Shown one piece after another: positions 1 through 5,741 of a DNA stretch of 11,335 bases. The stretch covers positions 1 to 11,335 of the forward strand of contig MNUO01000111.1 of NCBI GenBank assembly GCA_001871015.1, read 5' to 3'. Position 1 is the stretch's first letter. The number at the start of each line of letters is the position of its first letter. The stretch comes from Candidatus Desantisbacteria bacterium CG1_02_38_46 (GTDB taxonomy: Bacteria > Desantisbacteria > UBA1551 > UBA1559). The notes below the pieces were generated by a model, which saw nothing but the letters and a program-made list of their open reading frames with translations, was not told the origin of the DNA and did no database searches. The position numbers and the translations under genes were made by a program.

Positions 1-621
1 ATCATCTAAAACCGCGGTAAGTTCCAGATAGACATTGGGAAAATCTTTTACCAGTTTGATTGCTCCATCCCAATCTCCATGACAGGAATGGCCTAAAAGA
101 ACTTTTACATTCTTGTATTTCTCTACTGCTTTCCTTACAATTTCTGCGCCATCAAACGAACTTCCGCCCCAGGTATGAAGTAACATTAAAAGATTTCTAT
201 CGTCGGCAAATTTCCATGCGGGTTCATATCGGACATCATTAACAGGAACGCAGTGGTAATCAGCCAGAAACTTGAAGCCGACATAAACATCACGGTGTTC
301 ATCAAAACTTTCAAGGTCTTCGCTCAACATTTCCGGGAAATTGGGATTAACTGCGCAGTAAGCACGTAATCTGTCTGGAAATTTCCTGACTGCTTCTATA
401 TTGGGTTTATTACCTGCAGTGGTCATTAAAGTAGCGTGGTGGCAGAAAACTAACATCCTGACTCCTGCCCTGTCCATCATTTTAACCATTTCTTCTGGTT
501 CAGGATATGGCATATATGCACCATAAAAAGGACCCATATGTCCATGAAGATCGTACACCGGACAGTCACCTGATTTGCCCTTTTCAAAAAATTCTTTGAT
601 TAAGTTTGATTTTTCAATCAT
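1..621 (-). CDS. Amidohydrolase_2-family metal-dependent hydrolase (3' end outside window)
   Basis: An open frame of 207 codons runs from ATG at 621-619 off the window edge; the C-terminus is missing. It reads as an amidohydrolase_2 (TIM-barrel, ACMSD-like) protein. The N-terminal strand carries D-L-H-G-H (D24, H26, H28), the usual HxH metal pair. H149 in LLHTWGG and H178 in VLLGHSCHGDWD fit the later histidine ligands, and the segment NVYLELTAV matches the family's NVYLDxS strand. The expected final Asp (LFGSDxP) would lie beyond position 1. A GAGG ribosome-binding site sits about 8 nt before the start, inside the end of the upstream gene, and the start overlaps that gene's stop as ATGA, so translation is probably coupled. 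The substrate cannot be told; hydrolases and decarboxylases both occur in this family. Family assignment is fairly sure, reaction is not. Confidence 0.85.
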   Translation of the reverse strand, partial: MIEKSNLIKEFFEKGKSGDCPVYDLHGHMGPFYGAYMPYPEPEEMVKMMDRAGVRMLVFCHHATLMTTAGNKPNIEAVRKFPDRLRAYCAVNPNFPEMLSEDLESFDEHRDVYVGFKFLADYHCVPVNDVRYEPAWKFADDRNLLMLLHTWGGSSFDGAEIVRKAVEKYKNVKVLLGHSCHGDWDGAIKLVKDFPNVYLELTAVLDD

Positions 622-1382
622 AGTTTTACCTCTGAAATTATTCTGGATAAATTACTGCCTGCAATCGCAATTTTATCTTCATTAGAAATGTCAGCATGAA
701 GCAAATATAACATTGGTCCACCGAAATCCCTGTATGGAAACCCGCTCCCGAATAAAAGTTTTCCTGCTCCATAATCTCTGACAAATGATTCCAGTACCCC
801 TGATTGCAACAGAAAACTTGTTTCCAGATAAAAGTTGGGGTATTTTTCTATGAGGGGCCGAAAATACCTGTCGCTTCCCCATACAGGCAAATCACAAAGG
901 ATTAATACGAGACGTGGGAATTCCTCCAGAATATCATAAACTGTCTGCCAGGAAATGCCAGCACCCATTATATCCATAGAAAGTAAAAGTGGAATACGGC
1001 GCTCTTCTATCTCTTCTAAAAATTTCCCAAAGGTAACTCTGTTTAAAAGAAAGCGATGGAAGTCTGGAAAGGCACGCAAAGCAAAAATCCTGTCTTTTTT
1101 CATCCTGGAAAAGAATTCTTTCTGTACGGGAAGTTCTTTTGTTTGAGGAGGTAAAATTACCCACGTTCCAAGAAGTCCGGGATAAGGAGAAATCATCTGG
1201 GACAATACTGCGTTTTCTTTAACCGGAGAATTTTCATATTGGCTAATATGCCAGACCAGGGCTTTTTCTATTCCTGCAGAATTAAGTTTTGACAAAAGTT
1301 CAGAAACAGAGTCAGCAGGTTTATATATTCCTTTCCTTGATTTTCCAAAACAAATATTTACGTCAAAAAAATTAACTTTCAT
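618..1382 (-). CDS. Amidohydrolase_2-like protein lacking metal ligands (probable pseudoenzyme)
   Basis: This 254-residue protein has the amidohydrolase_2 layout: an N-terminal strand FFDVNICFG, a mid-barrel strand RIPLLLSMD, LVLILCDLP, the strand NFYLETS, and GKLLFGSGFPY near the end. Each expected metal ligand is replaced: HxH becomes N9 and C11, the mid-barrel His becomes S135, the next His (usually AH) falls in C163-D164, and the Asp of LFGSD is G214. The fold is probably kept without classical metal catalysis. I start it at ATG 1382-1380, preceded by GGAG at 7 nt spacing; the frame extends upstream to a TTG near 1400, but that would absorb the ribosome-binding site. The stop overlaps the next amidohydrolase start (ATGA), suggesting the two are made together. 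Possible roles are a non-catalytic partner subunit or a changed active site. A promoter candidate lies 43-68 nt upstream. Confidence 0.8.
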   Translation of the reverse strand: MKVNFFDVNICFGKSRKGIYKPADSVSELLSKLNSAGIEKALVWHISQYENSPVKENAVLSQMISPYPGLLGTWVILPPQTKELPVQKEFFSRMKKDRIFALRAFPDFHRFLLNRVTFGKFLEEIEERRIPLLLSMDIMGAGISWQTVYDILEEFPRLVLILCDLPVWGSDRYFRPLIEKYPNFYLETSFLLQSGVLESFVRDYGAGKLLFGSGFPYRDFGGPMLYLLHADISNEDKIAIAGSNLSRIISEVKL

Positions 1383-1424
1383 ACTCTTTCTCCACCTCAA
1401 TCCAAAATCTAATACCCTGTTTCT

Positions 1425-1450
1425 ATTATACTGTATTTTTAAAAAGTCAA
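1425..1450 (-). promoter_or_regulatory. Sigma-70-like promoter candidate for the amidohydrolase pair
   Basis: On the minus strand a perfect TATAAT (1430-1425) lies downstream of TTGACT (1450-1445). The spacer is only 14 nt, shorter than the usual 16-18, so the -35 match may be partly fortuitous. It sits in the 91-nt gap after the xerC stop and would give a leader of roughly 35 nt with the GGAG ribosome-binding site well placed. It would let the amidohydrolase pair be transcribed separately from the dprA-topA-xerC block. Confidence 0.5.
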
Positions 1451-1473
1451 TGGACGCTTCTTTTTTGCAATTT

Positions 1474-2343
1474 TTACGCTCTTGGATGGGCGCGGATGTA
1501 AACTTCCTTCAGACGCTGTGGAGTGATATGAGTGTAAATCTGGGTCGTGGATAAACTTATATGTCCGAGTAATTCCTGCACCATCCTCAAATCTGCACCC
1601 CGACTCAATAAATGCGTAGCAAAAGAATGTCTGAGAGTGTGGGGCGTGACATTCTTCAATCCCGCAATCCTTGCATATTTATTAATTATAGTTTGGACAC
1701 TGCGGGATGTAAGTCGCCCACCTTTGGCGTTCAAAAACAATGGGGACAGTCCCCGATGGACCTTCAAGTATTCCCCAATTGCAAAAATTGCTGGTCGTCC
1801 AATAGGAACAATCCTCTCTTTTCTTCCTTTGCCGAAAACTCTCACAGTTCCACCCAGAATGTCAACATTTGAAAGGTTCAAACCCACAAGTTCACTCACT
1901 CTAATACCGGTGGCATAAAGAACTTCCATAATTGCCCTGTCTCTGAGCCCATTATGTGTAGAAGGCGGAGATTCTAATAATTTTATAACTTCCTCTTCGC
2001 TTAAAAAAGAAGGTAATCTTAATCCGCGTTTTGGCAGGTGTCTAAAACGAGCAGGGTTTACCGGTATTAGTCCTTCACGGGCTAAAAATTTGAAAAAAGT
2101 ACGTAGGCAGGAAACTTTACGGGAGATGGATGACTTGGAATATGCATGCTCCATTTCTCCAGGGAATTTTCTGATTGTGGCATATGTAACATTTTCAAGT
2201 TTAATTTCGCCCTGGTCACGCTTCAAAAATCTAAGAAATTGTCCCAAATCAACCTGGTAATTTTTTATGGTTAAATCAGAAGCGTTCTTTTCAACTTTGA
2301 GATATTTCTTAAAAAATTTTGTTAATACATCTCTAAGATCCAT
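1474..2343 (-). CDS. xerC: Tyrosine recombinase, XerC/XerD type
   Basis: A 289-residue tyrosine recombinase close to the usual Xer length (about 295-300). An N-terminal SAM-like core-binding domain (about 1-105) precedes the catalytic domain. All catalytic residues are visible: R148 in ATGIRVSEL, K172 in GKGRKERIVP, H235-x-x-R238 in HTLRHSFATHLL, H261 in LLGHISLSTTQIYTH and nucleophile Y270. The family resolves chromosome dimers at dif sites; a XerC and XerD pair is common but single-Xer systems exist, and I cannot separate XerC from XerD here. Its place directly after dprA and topA matches the common dprA-topA-xerC order and argues for a housekeeping Xer rather than a phage integrase. Oddities: no clear Shine-Dalgarno precedes ATG 2343-2341, where a repeat-like sequence ends about 10 nt away, and a 13-nt palindrome lies inside the gene at 1742-1754. 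Confidence 0.93.
   Translation of the reverse strand: MDLRDVLTKFFKKYLKVEKNASDLTIKNYQVDLGQFLRFLKRDQGEIKLENVTYATIRKFPGEMEHAYSKSSISRKVSCLRTFFKFLAREGLIPVNPARFRHLPKRGLRLPSFLSEEEVIKLLESPPSTHNGLRDRAIMEVLYATGIRVSELVGLNLSNVDILGGTVRVFGKGRKERIVPIGRPAIFAIGEYLKVHRGLSPLFLNAKGGRLTSRSVQTIINKYARIAGLKNVTPHTLRHSFATHLLSRGADLRMVQELLGHISLSTTQIYTHITPQRLKEVYIRAHPRA
1742..1754. repeat. Perfect 13-nt GGGGAC/GTCCCC palindrome inside xerC
   Basis: GGGGAC-A-GTCCCC reads as two 6-nt arms around a single base. It lies in codons for about residues 196-201 (HRGLSP), in the variable loop before the PLFLN strand of the Xer catalytic domain. It shares the octamer GGGGACAG with the repeat-like sequence at 2353-2400. It could be coincidence or a remnant of the same repeat. 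Confidence 0.45.
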
Positions 2344-2352
2344 TTTATATAA

Positions 2353-2400
2353 GGGGACAGCCAGAGCCAGACCCCATTTTCTGTGTCAGTCCCTATTTTC
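2353..2400. repeat. Repeat-like imperfect palindrome spanning the topA end and xerC upstream region
   Basis: The 42-nt gap between topA and xerC, plus the last topA codons, consists of GGGGACAG (2353-2360), the tandem-like CCAGAGCCAGA, then two near copies of CCC[C/T]ATTTTCTG (2372-2383 and 2391-2402, 11 of 12 matching). The outer arms GGGAC and GTCCC can pair around the rest. The element supplies the topA stop codon (TGA at 2388-2386) and its last residues E-N-R-D. It also occupies the position where a xerC ribosome-binding site would be expected. That it is a dispersed genomic repeat is inferred from its structure and from the shared octamer in xerC. Confidence 0.55.
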
Positions 2401-4452
2401 TGGTTTCTGCCAGGACATAAATTTGCACTCTGGATAATTGCTGCAGCCGTAAAAAGTTCTTCCTTTCTTTGTCCTTCGTATGATAACTTCACTGCCGCAC
2501 TGCGGACATTTAATACCCAGTGAAATTGATTTTGTGTATTTACACTTCGGGAAACCAGAGCAAGCAAAGAATTTACCAAATCGTCCCTCTCTTTCCACCA
2601 TCGGGCTTCCACACTTCGGGCACATTTCACCTGATAGTTTCTCCTCCCTCTTAACTTTCTTAATCTTCATCTGTGCCTCCTGCAATGTTTCTGAGAATGG
2701 TTGATAGAAATCCCCGACTACCTTTATCCATGAAAGTTTACCTTCTTCAACCTCGTCAAGTTCTTCTTCCATATCTGCTGTGAACTTAACATCTATGATA
2801 AGCGGGAAATTATTCACAAGTAATTCATTTACAATCTTACCCAATTCTGTGGGATAGAATTTCCCTTTTTCCTTTGCGACATATCTCCTGCCTTGAATTG
2901 TTTGAATAGTTGGAGCATAAGTACTTGGTCTTCCTATTCCTTTTTCCTCCATTATCCTCACCAGACTCGCTTCAGTATACCTGGGAGGTGGCATGGTGAA
3001 ATTTTGTTTTGGTATCAATTCCAACAATTTCAAAACTTCACCCTTTTTGACTGCAGGCAGTTGTTGCTCTTCCTTTGTTTCTTCTTCCTCAGCCTCTGCA
3101 GAGTAAACTCTGCCACTACTATTGGTATCAGAGCAATCTCTGCCACTACCAACCCCGACGTTACATCGGGGCACTACACTATCGTAAGCAGCCATAAATC
3201 CTTTATCTTTCACCACTGTACCTGTTGCTCTGAATAAATATTGCCTGGCCTCTATTTCAATTGTCCTAACCTCTAATGTTGCAGGTTTCATCTGACTTGC
3301 AAGAAATCTCTCCCAGATTAATTTATAAAGCCTGTATTGTTCTGGATTTAAATATTGTTTGATTTTTTCTGGCTCTCTGTAGATGCTGGTTGGACGAATT
3401 GCTTCGTGTGCCTCCTGTGCACTTTTCTTGCTTTTATATTGAGGGGGTCCGGGTGGCAGAAAATTCTCTCCATAGTTCTGGCGAATATATTTCCTTGCCA
3501 TATTCTGCGCTTCCTGTGCAACTCTGACTGAATCTGTGCGCATATAGGTAATTAATCCAACCGGACCTTCTTCCCCGACTGAAATTCCTTCATATAATGC
3601 CTGGGCGATATTCATTGTCCTGGTTGTGGTAAATCGGAAACGCCTGGATGCCTCCTGCTGCATTGTGCTTGTAATAAATGGAGGAGATGGAAATTTTTTC
3701 TTATCTTCTTTCTTCAGATTAACAACAGTATAAGTTGCTCCCTGCAGTTCGCCAAGAATTTTCTTTGATTCGGTTTCATTCTCAATTTTTATTTTTTTAC
3801 CGGCAGGACTTTTTTCCAACTTTGCCAGAAATGGTGGTGGATTTATCCCTTCTAATCTCGCTGTTATTGTCCAGTATTCTTCTGGTTTGAATTTTTCAAT
3901 TTCCTCTTCTCGCTCACATATTATCCGTACTGCTACGGATTGCACTCTTCCAGCGCTTAAACCCCGCTTTACTTTTCTCCATAGCAAAGGACTCAATTTG
4001 TATCCAACAAGCCTGTCAAGAATTCTTCGCGCCTGCTGTGCTTCAATTTTATTGATGTCCAATTGACCGGGATTGGCAAATGCTGCACTGACCACTTCCT
4101 TTGTAATTTCATTAAAGGTCACACGCTTAACTCTAGAAGAGTCAACTTTCTTAGAGTTTATCTCAGTAGCCAGATGAAAAGCAATTGCTTCTCCTTCGCG
4201 GTCAGGGTCAGTTGCAAGATATATATACTTTGCTGTCTTTGCTGCCTGCACAATTTCCTTGACTGTTTTCTTCCTCTGTTTTATAACAACAAATTTCGGT
4301 TTGAACCCGTTGTCAACATCTATTCCAAGTTCTGTTCTGGGAAGGTCCTTTATGTGTCCCATACTCGCCTTGATTAAATAGTCAGGACCAAGAAATTTGT
4401 TGATTGTTTTTACTTTTGCTGGTGATTCAACGATAACCAACGACTTTGGCAT
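2386..4452 (-). CDS. topA: DNA topoisomerase I (type IA)
   Basis: A 688-residue bacterial topoisomerase I that relaxes negatively supercoiled DNA through a 5'-phosphotyrosine link. The TOPRIM domain begins SLVIVESPAKVKTI (E9) and has the metal-binding DPDREGE (D82, D84, E86). The catalytic tyrosine is Y303 in GLITYMRTDSVRV, with R305 beside it. EKGIGRPSTYA (about 503-513) is the standard domain motif. Two C-terminal four-cysteine zinc domains follow: C611/C614/C631/C637 and C649/C652/C670/C676. ATG 4452-4450 has AGGAG 5 nt upstream. Residues about 425-452 are encoded by three tandem GTAG-headed palindromes inserted in frame, in the acidic variable loop before LLELIPKQNFTMPPPRYTE; the reading frame and catalytic residues are intact. 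The final residues come from another repeat-like sequence. It follows dprA and precedes xerC, as in many bacteria. Confidence 0.98.
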   Translation of the reverse strand: MPKSLVIVESPAKVKTINKFLGPDYLIKASMGHIKDLPRTELGIDVDNGFKPKFVVIKQRKKTVKEIVQAAKTAKYIYLATDPDREGEAIAFHLATEINSKKVDSSRVKRVTFNEITKEVVSAAFANPGQLDINKIEAQQARRILDRLVGYKLSPLLWRKVKRGLSAGRVQSVAVRIICEREEEIEKFKPEEYWTITARLEGINPPPFLAKLEKSPAGKKIKIENETESKKILGELQGATYTVVNLKKEDKKKFPSPPFITSTMQQEASRRFRFTTTRTMNIAQALYEGISVGEEGPVGLITYMRTDSVRVAQEAQNMARKYIRQNYGENFLPPGPPQYKSKKSAQEAHEAIRPTSIYREPEKIKQYLNPEQYRLYKLIWERFLASQMKPATLEVRTIEIEARQYLFRATGTVVKDKGFMAAYDSVVPRCNVGVGSGRDCSDTNSSGRVYSAEAEEEETKEEQQLPAVKKGEVLKLLELIPKQNFTMPPPRYTEASLVRIMEEKGIGRPSTYAPTIQTIQGRRYVAKEKGKFYPTELGKIVNELLVNNFPLIIDVKFTADMEEELDEVEEGKLSWIKVVGDFYQPFSETLQEAQMKIKKVKREEKLSGEMCPKCGSPMVEREGRFGKFFACSGFPKCKYTKSISLGIKCPQCGSEVIIRRTKKGRTFYGCSNYPECKFMSWQKPENRD
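3098..3119 (-). repeat. GTAG-headed palindrome (GCAGAG type) inside topA, copy a
   Basis: Minus strand: head GTAGTG, stem GCAGAG, loop TTTA, stem CTCTGC. This is identical to copy R3 of the array at 4471-4570. It is read in frame as S-G-R-V-Y-S-A (residues 446-452), the phase that avoids the TAG stop in the head. It is followed directly by the acidic run EAEEEE of the normal TopA loop. Confidence 0.9.
3124..3150 (-). repeat. GTAG-headed palindrome (CAGAG variant) inside topA, copy b
   Basis: Minus strand: GGTAGTGG, stem CAGAG, loop ATTG, stem CTCTG, A, then TACC. The outer GGTA/TACC can extend the hairpin. It is read as G-S-G-R-D-C-S-D-T. It is a diverged relative of the GCAGAG copies, in the same reading phase as copy a and separated from it by 4 nt. 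Confidence 0.85.
3153..3177 (-). repeat. GTAG-headed palindrome (CCCCGA type) inside topA, copy c
   Basis: Minus strand: head GTAGTG followed by CCCCGATGT-A-ACGTCGGGG, in which CCCCGA pairs with TCGGGG and a G-T wobble can lengthen the stem. The head is shared with the GCAGAG elements but the stem is unrelated. It is read as V-V-P-R-C-N-V-G, a different phase of the head (GTA GTG) from copies a and b, and is also free of stops. Confidence 0.75.
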
Positions 4453-4470
4453 AGAAACTCCTTTTACAAA

Positions 4471-4570
4471 GCAGAGCGAGCTCTGCCACTACCAGCAGAG
4501 TAAACTCTGCCACTACATTCTGCAGGATAAACTCTGCCACTACATTCTGCAGGATAAACCCTGCCACTAC
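4471..4570 (-). repeat. Tandem array of four GTAG-headed hairpins between dprA and topA
   Basis: On the minus strand four 22-nt units run R1 (4570-4549), R2 (4543-4522), R3 (4516-4495), R4 (4492-4471). Each has head GTAGTG then a hairpin: R1 GCAGGG-TTTA-TCCTGC, R2 GCAGAG-TTTA-TCCTGC, R3 GCAGAG-TTTA-CTCTGC, R4 GCAGAGC-TC-GCTCTGC. R1-R2 and R2-R3 are joined by AGAAT, R3-R4 by TG. Arms vary together in part (R4 C/G against R3 T/A at the stem top; R1 G-T wobble), which favours a conserved hairpin over mere sequence conservation. The array fills almost the whole dprA-topA gap, ending just before the topA AGGAG site, and R1 supplies the dprA TAG stop. GTAG at the hairpin foot matches the REP hallmark recognised by RAYT transposases (established knowledge). 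No RAYT gene is in the window. Confidence 0.93.
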
Positions 4571-5706
4571 TTTCGAACAAATAATTTGCCCGGCAACTGT
4601 CTGATTAATCCTCTAATTTCCATCTTGATCAATATTGGACCAACCTTGTGGGATTCCATCCCGGAAATATCAGTTAATTCGTCAATGTGCACAGGTTCTC
4701 TGCCCATCAATTTATAAACTTTTGCCTCTTCTTCACTCAAGGGCATATTTTTTTCTTCGGGACCGCTACTTGCAGAGTGAACTCTGCCACTACAGTCCGA
4801 TTGAAACATCGAACCGCTACATTCTGTAGTTAGTTCTTCTAATATATCCTCCACTCCCTGCACTAATTTTGCTCCGTCTTTAATCAACTGGTGGCATCCC
4901 CTCGTTGTTGGAAGGTTAACATTTCCAGGAACTGCGAAGACCTCCCGCCCCTGTTCAAGAGCAAAACTTGCTGTAATCAGCGCCCCACTCTTTTCCGCGG
5001 CCTCCACTACAACTATTCCCAGACTTAAACCAGAGATAACCCGGTTCCTGCGCGGGAAGTTTTCCCGATCTGGAAGAGTGCCCAGTGGAAATTCACTTAT
5101 CACCATTCCATCCCTTTCAATATCAAGCATCAATCCCTTATTCTCCGGAGGATAAACTACATTAAGTCCACTTCCAAGCACTGCAATTGTCCTGCCCTTT
5201 GCCTTAAGTACTCCTCTGTGTGCAGCCGTATCAACACCTCTTGCCATTCCACTAACAACTGTCCATCCACGACTTGCAAGTTCCAGAGCTAATTTTTCAG
5301 CATTTAACCTGCCCTGAATACTGGGGCGTCTCGAACCCACAATTCCAATTGAATTTTTGTCAGAAACAAGAAATTTGCCTTTTGCATACAGGACAATGGG
5401 CGGGTCATAAATTTGCTTAAGCAAAAAAGGGTAATCCTCATCATCCAGAGTGAACACCTGTATATTAGAGTTCTTTGCTCTTTCCAGTTCTCGCCTGGCG
5501 GCTTTTCCATCAGCAAGACTTAGAATTTTTCTGGCAATTTCGTCCCCGATACCTTCAACTTTCTTAAGTTCGCCTGCACTTTTTCCAAAAATATTATCTG
5601 GTGAGCCAAAAAACTGCAGTAATCCTTTCAGGCGGCTGGACCCTATGCCAGCCATATTTAAAGAAATCCACGCCATGCACTGCTCGGAGTATTTTTCCTC
5701 ACTCAT
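4567..5706 (-). CDS. dprA: DNA-processing protein DprA/Smf
   Basis: A 379-residue DprA. The family binds single-stranded DNA and loads RecA during natural transformation, though it is also widespread in species not known to be transformable. An N-terminal helical/HhH region (KKVEGIGDEIARKI, about 48-62) is followed by the extended Rossmann fold. Its motifs are GIVGSRRPS (121-129), SGMARGVDTAAH (152-163), AVLGSGLNVVYPPEN (175-189), ISEFPLGT and FPRRNRVISGLS (217-228), and SGALITASFALEQGREVFAVPGN (240-262). A C-terminal winged-helix domain spans about 322-379. The linker between them (about residues 294-315) is encoded by GTAG-headed palindromes in frame. The stop codon TAG is the TAG of array copy R1. 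The start has GGAG about 9 nt upstream in a 35-nt gap. The dprA-topA-xerC order is conserved in many phyla. Confidence 0.97.
   Translation of the reverse strand: MSEEKYSEQCMAWISLNMAGIGSSRLKGLLQFFGSPDNIFGKSAGELKKVEGIGDEIARKILSLADGKAARRELERAKNSNIQVFTLDDEDYPFLLKQIYDPPIVLYAKGKFLVSDKNSIGIVGSRRPSIQGRLNAEKLALELASRGWTVVSGMARGVDTAAHRGVLKAKGRTIAVLGSGLNVVYPPENKGLMLDIERDGMVISEFPLGTLPDRENFPRRNRVISGLSLGIVVVEAAEKSGALITASFALEQGREVFAVPGNVNLPTTRGCHQLIKDGAKLVQGVEDILEELTTECSGSMFQSDCSGRVHSASSGPEEKNMPLSEEEAKVYKLMGREPVHIDELTDISGMESHKVGPILIKMEIRGLIRQLPGKLFVRK
4772..4793 (-). repeat. GTAG-headed palindrome (GCAGAG type) inside dprA
   Basis: Minus strand: head GTAGTG, stem GCAGAG, loop TTCA, stem CTCTGC (or a 7-bp stem around TC). 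It is translated C-S-G-R-V-H-S-A (about residues 305-312), the same phase as the copies in topA. It lies in the linker between the Rossmann fold and the winged-helix domain. An orphan head GTAGCGGT (4769-4762) follows it without an evident stem. Confidence 0.9.
4796..4820 (-). repeat. GTAGCGG-headed palindrome (TTCGAT type) inside dprA
   Basis: Minus strand: GTAGCGG then TTCGAT-GTTTCA-ATCGGA (five pairs plus one G-T wobble). It is read as C-S-G-S-M-F-Q-S-D. It is preceded by ACAGAAT, resembling the GCAGAAT linker of the array at 4471-4570, which suggests the insertion was a tandem pair taken from such an array. Confidence 0.7.
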
Positions 5707-5741
5707 TTATTTCATCTCCAGCTATAACTTGATTTTGACAA

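Noticed and set aside
1383-1400. Upstream TTG start giving a 260-residue form of the amidohydrolase-like protein.
   Set aside because: It would place the GGAG ribosome-binding site inside the coding region; ATG at 1382 is well spaced and matches the fold's first strand.
1383-1473. TTTTT/AAAAA stretch after xerC considered as a terminator.
   Set aside because: It is a simple A/T run lying between the promoter elements, with no GC stem; no intrinsic terminator is supported.
4397-4829. Plus-strand ORFs over the repeat array (peptides with repeated CHY).
   Set aside because: They are antisense to dprA/topA and the palindromes; the repetition comes from the DNA repeat, and no ribosome-binding site was seen.
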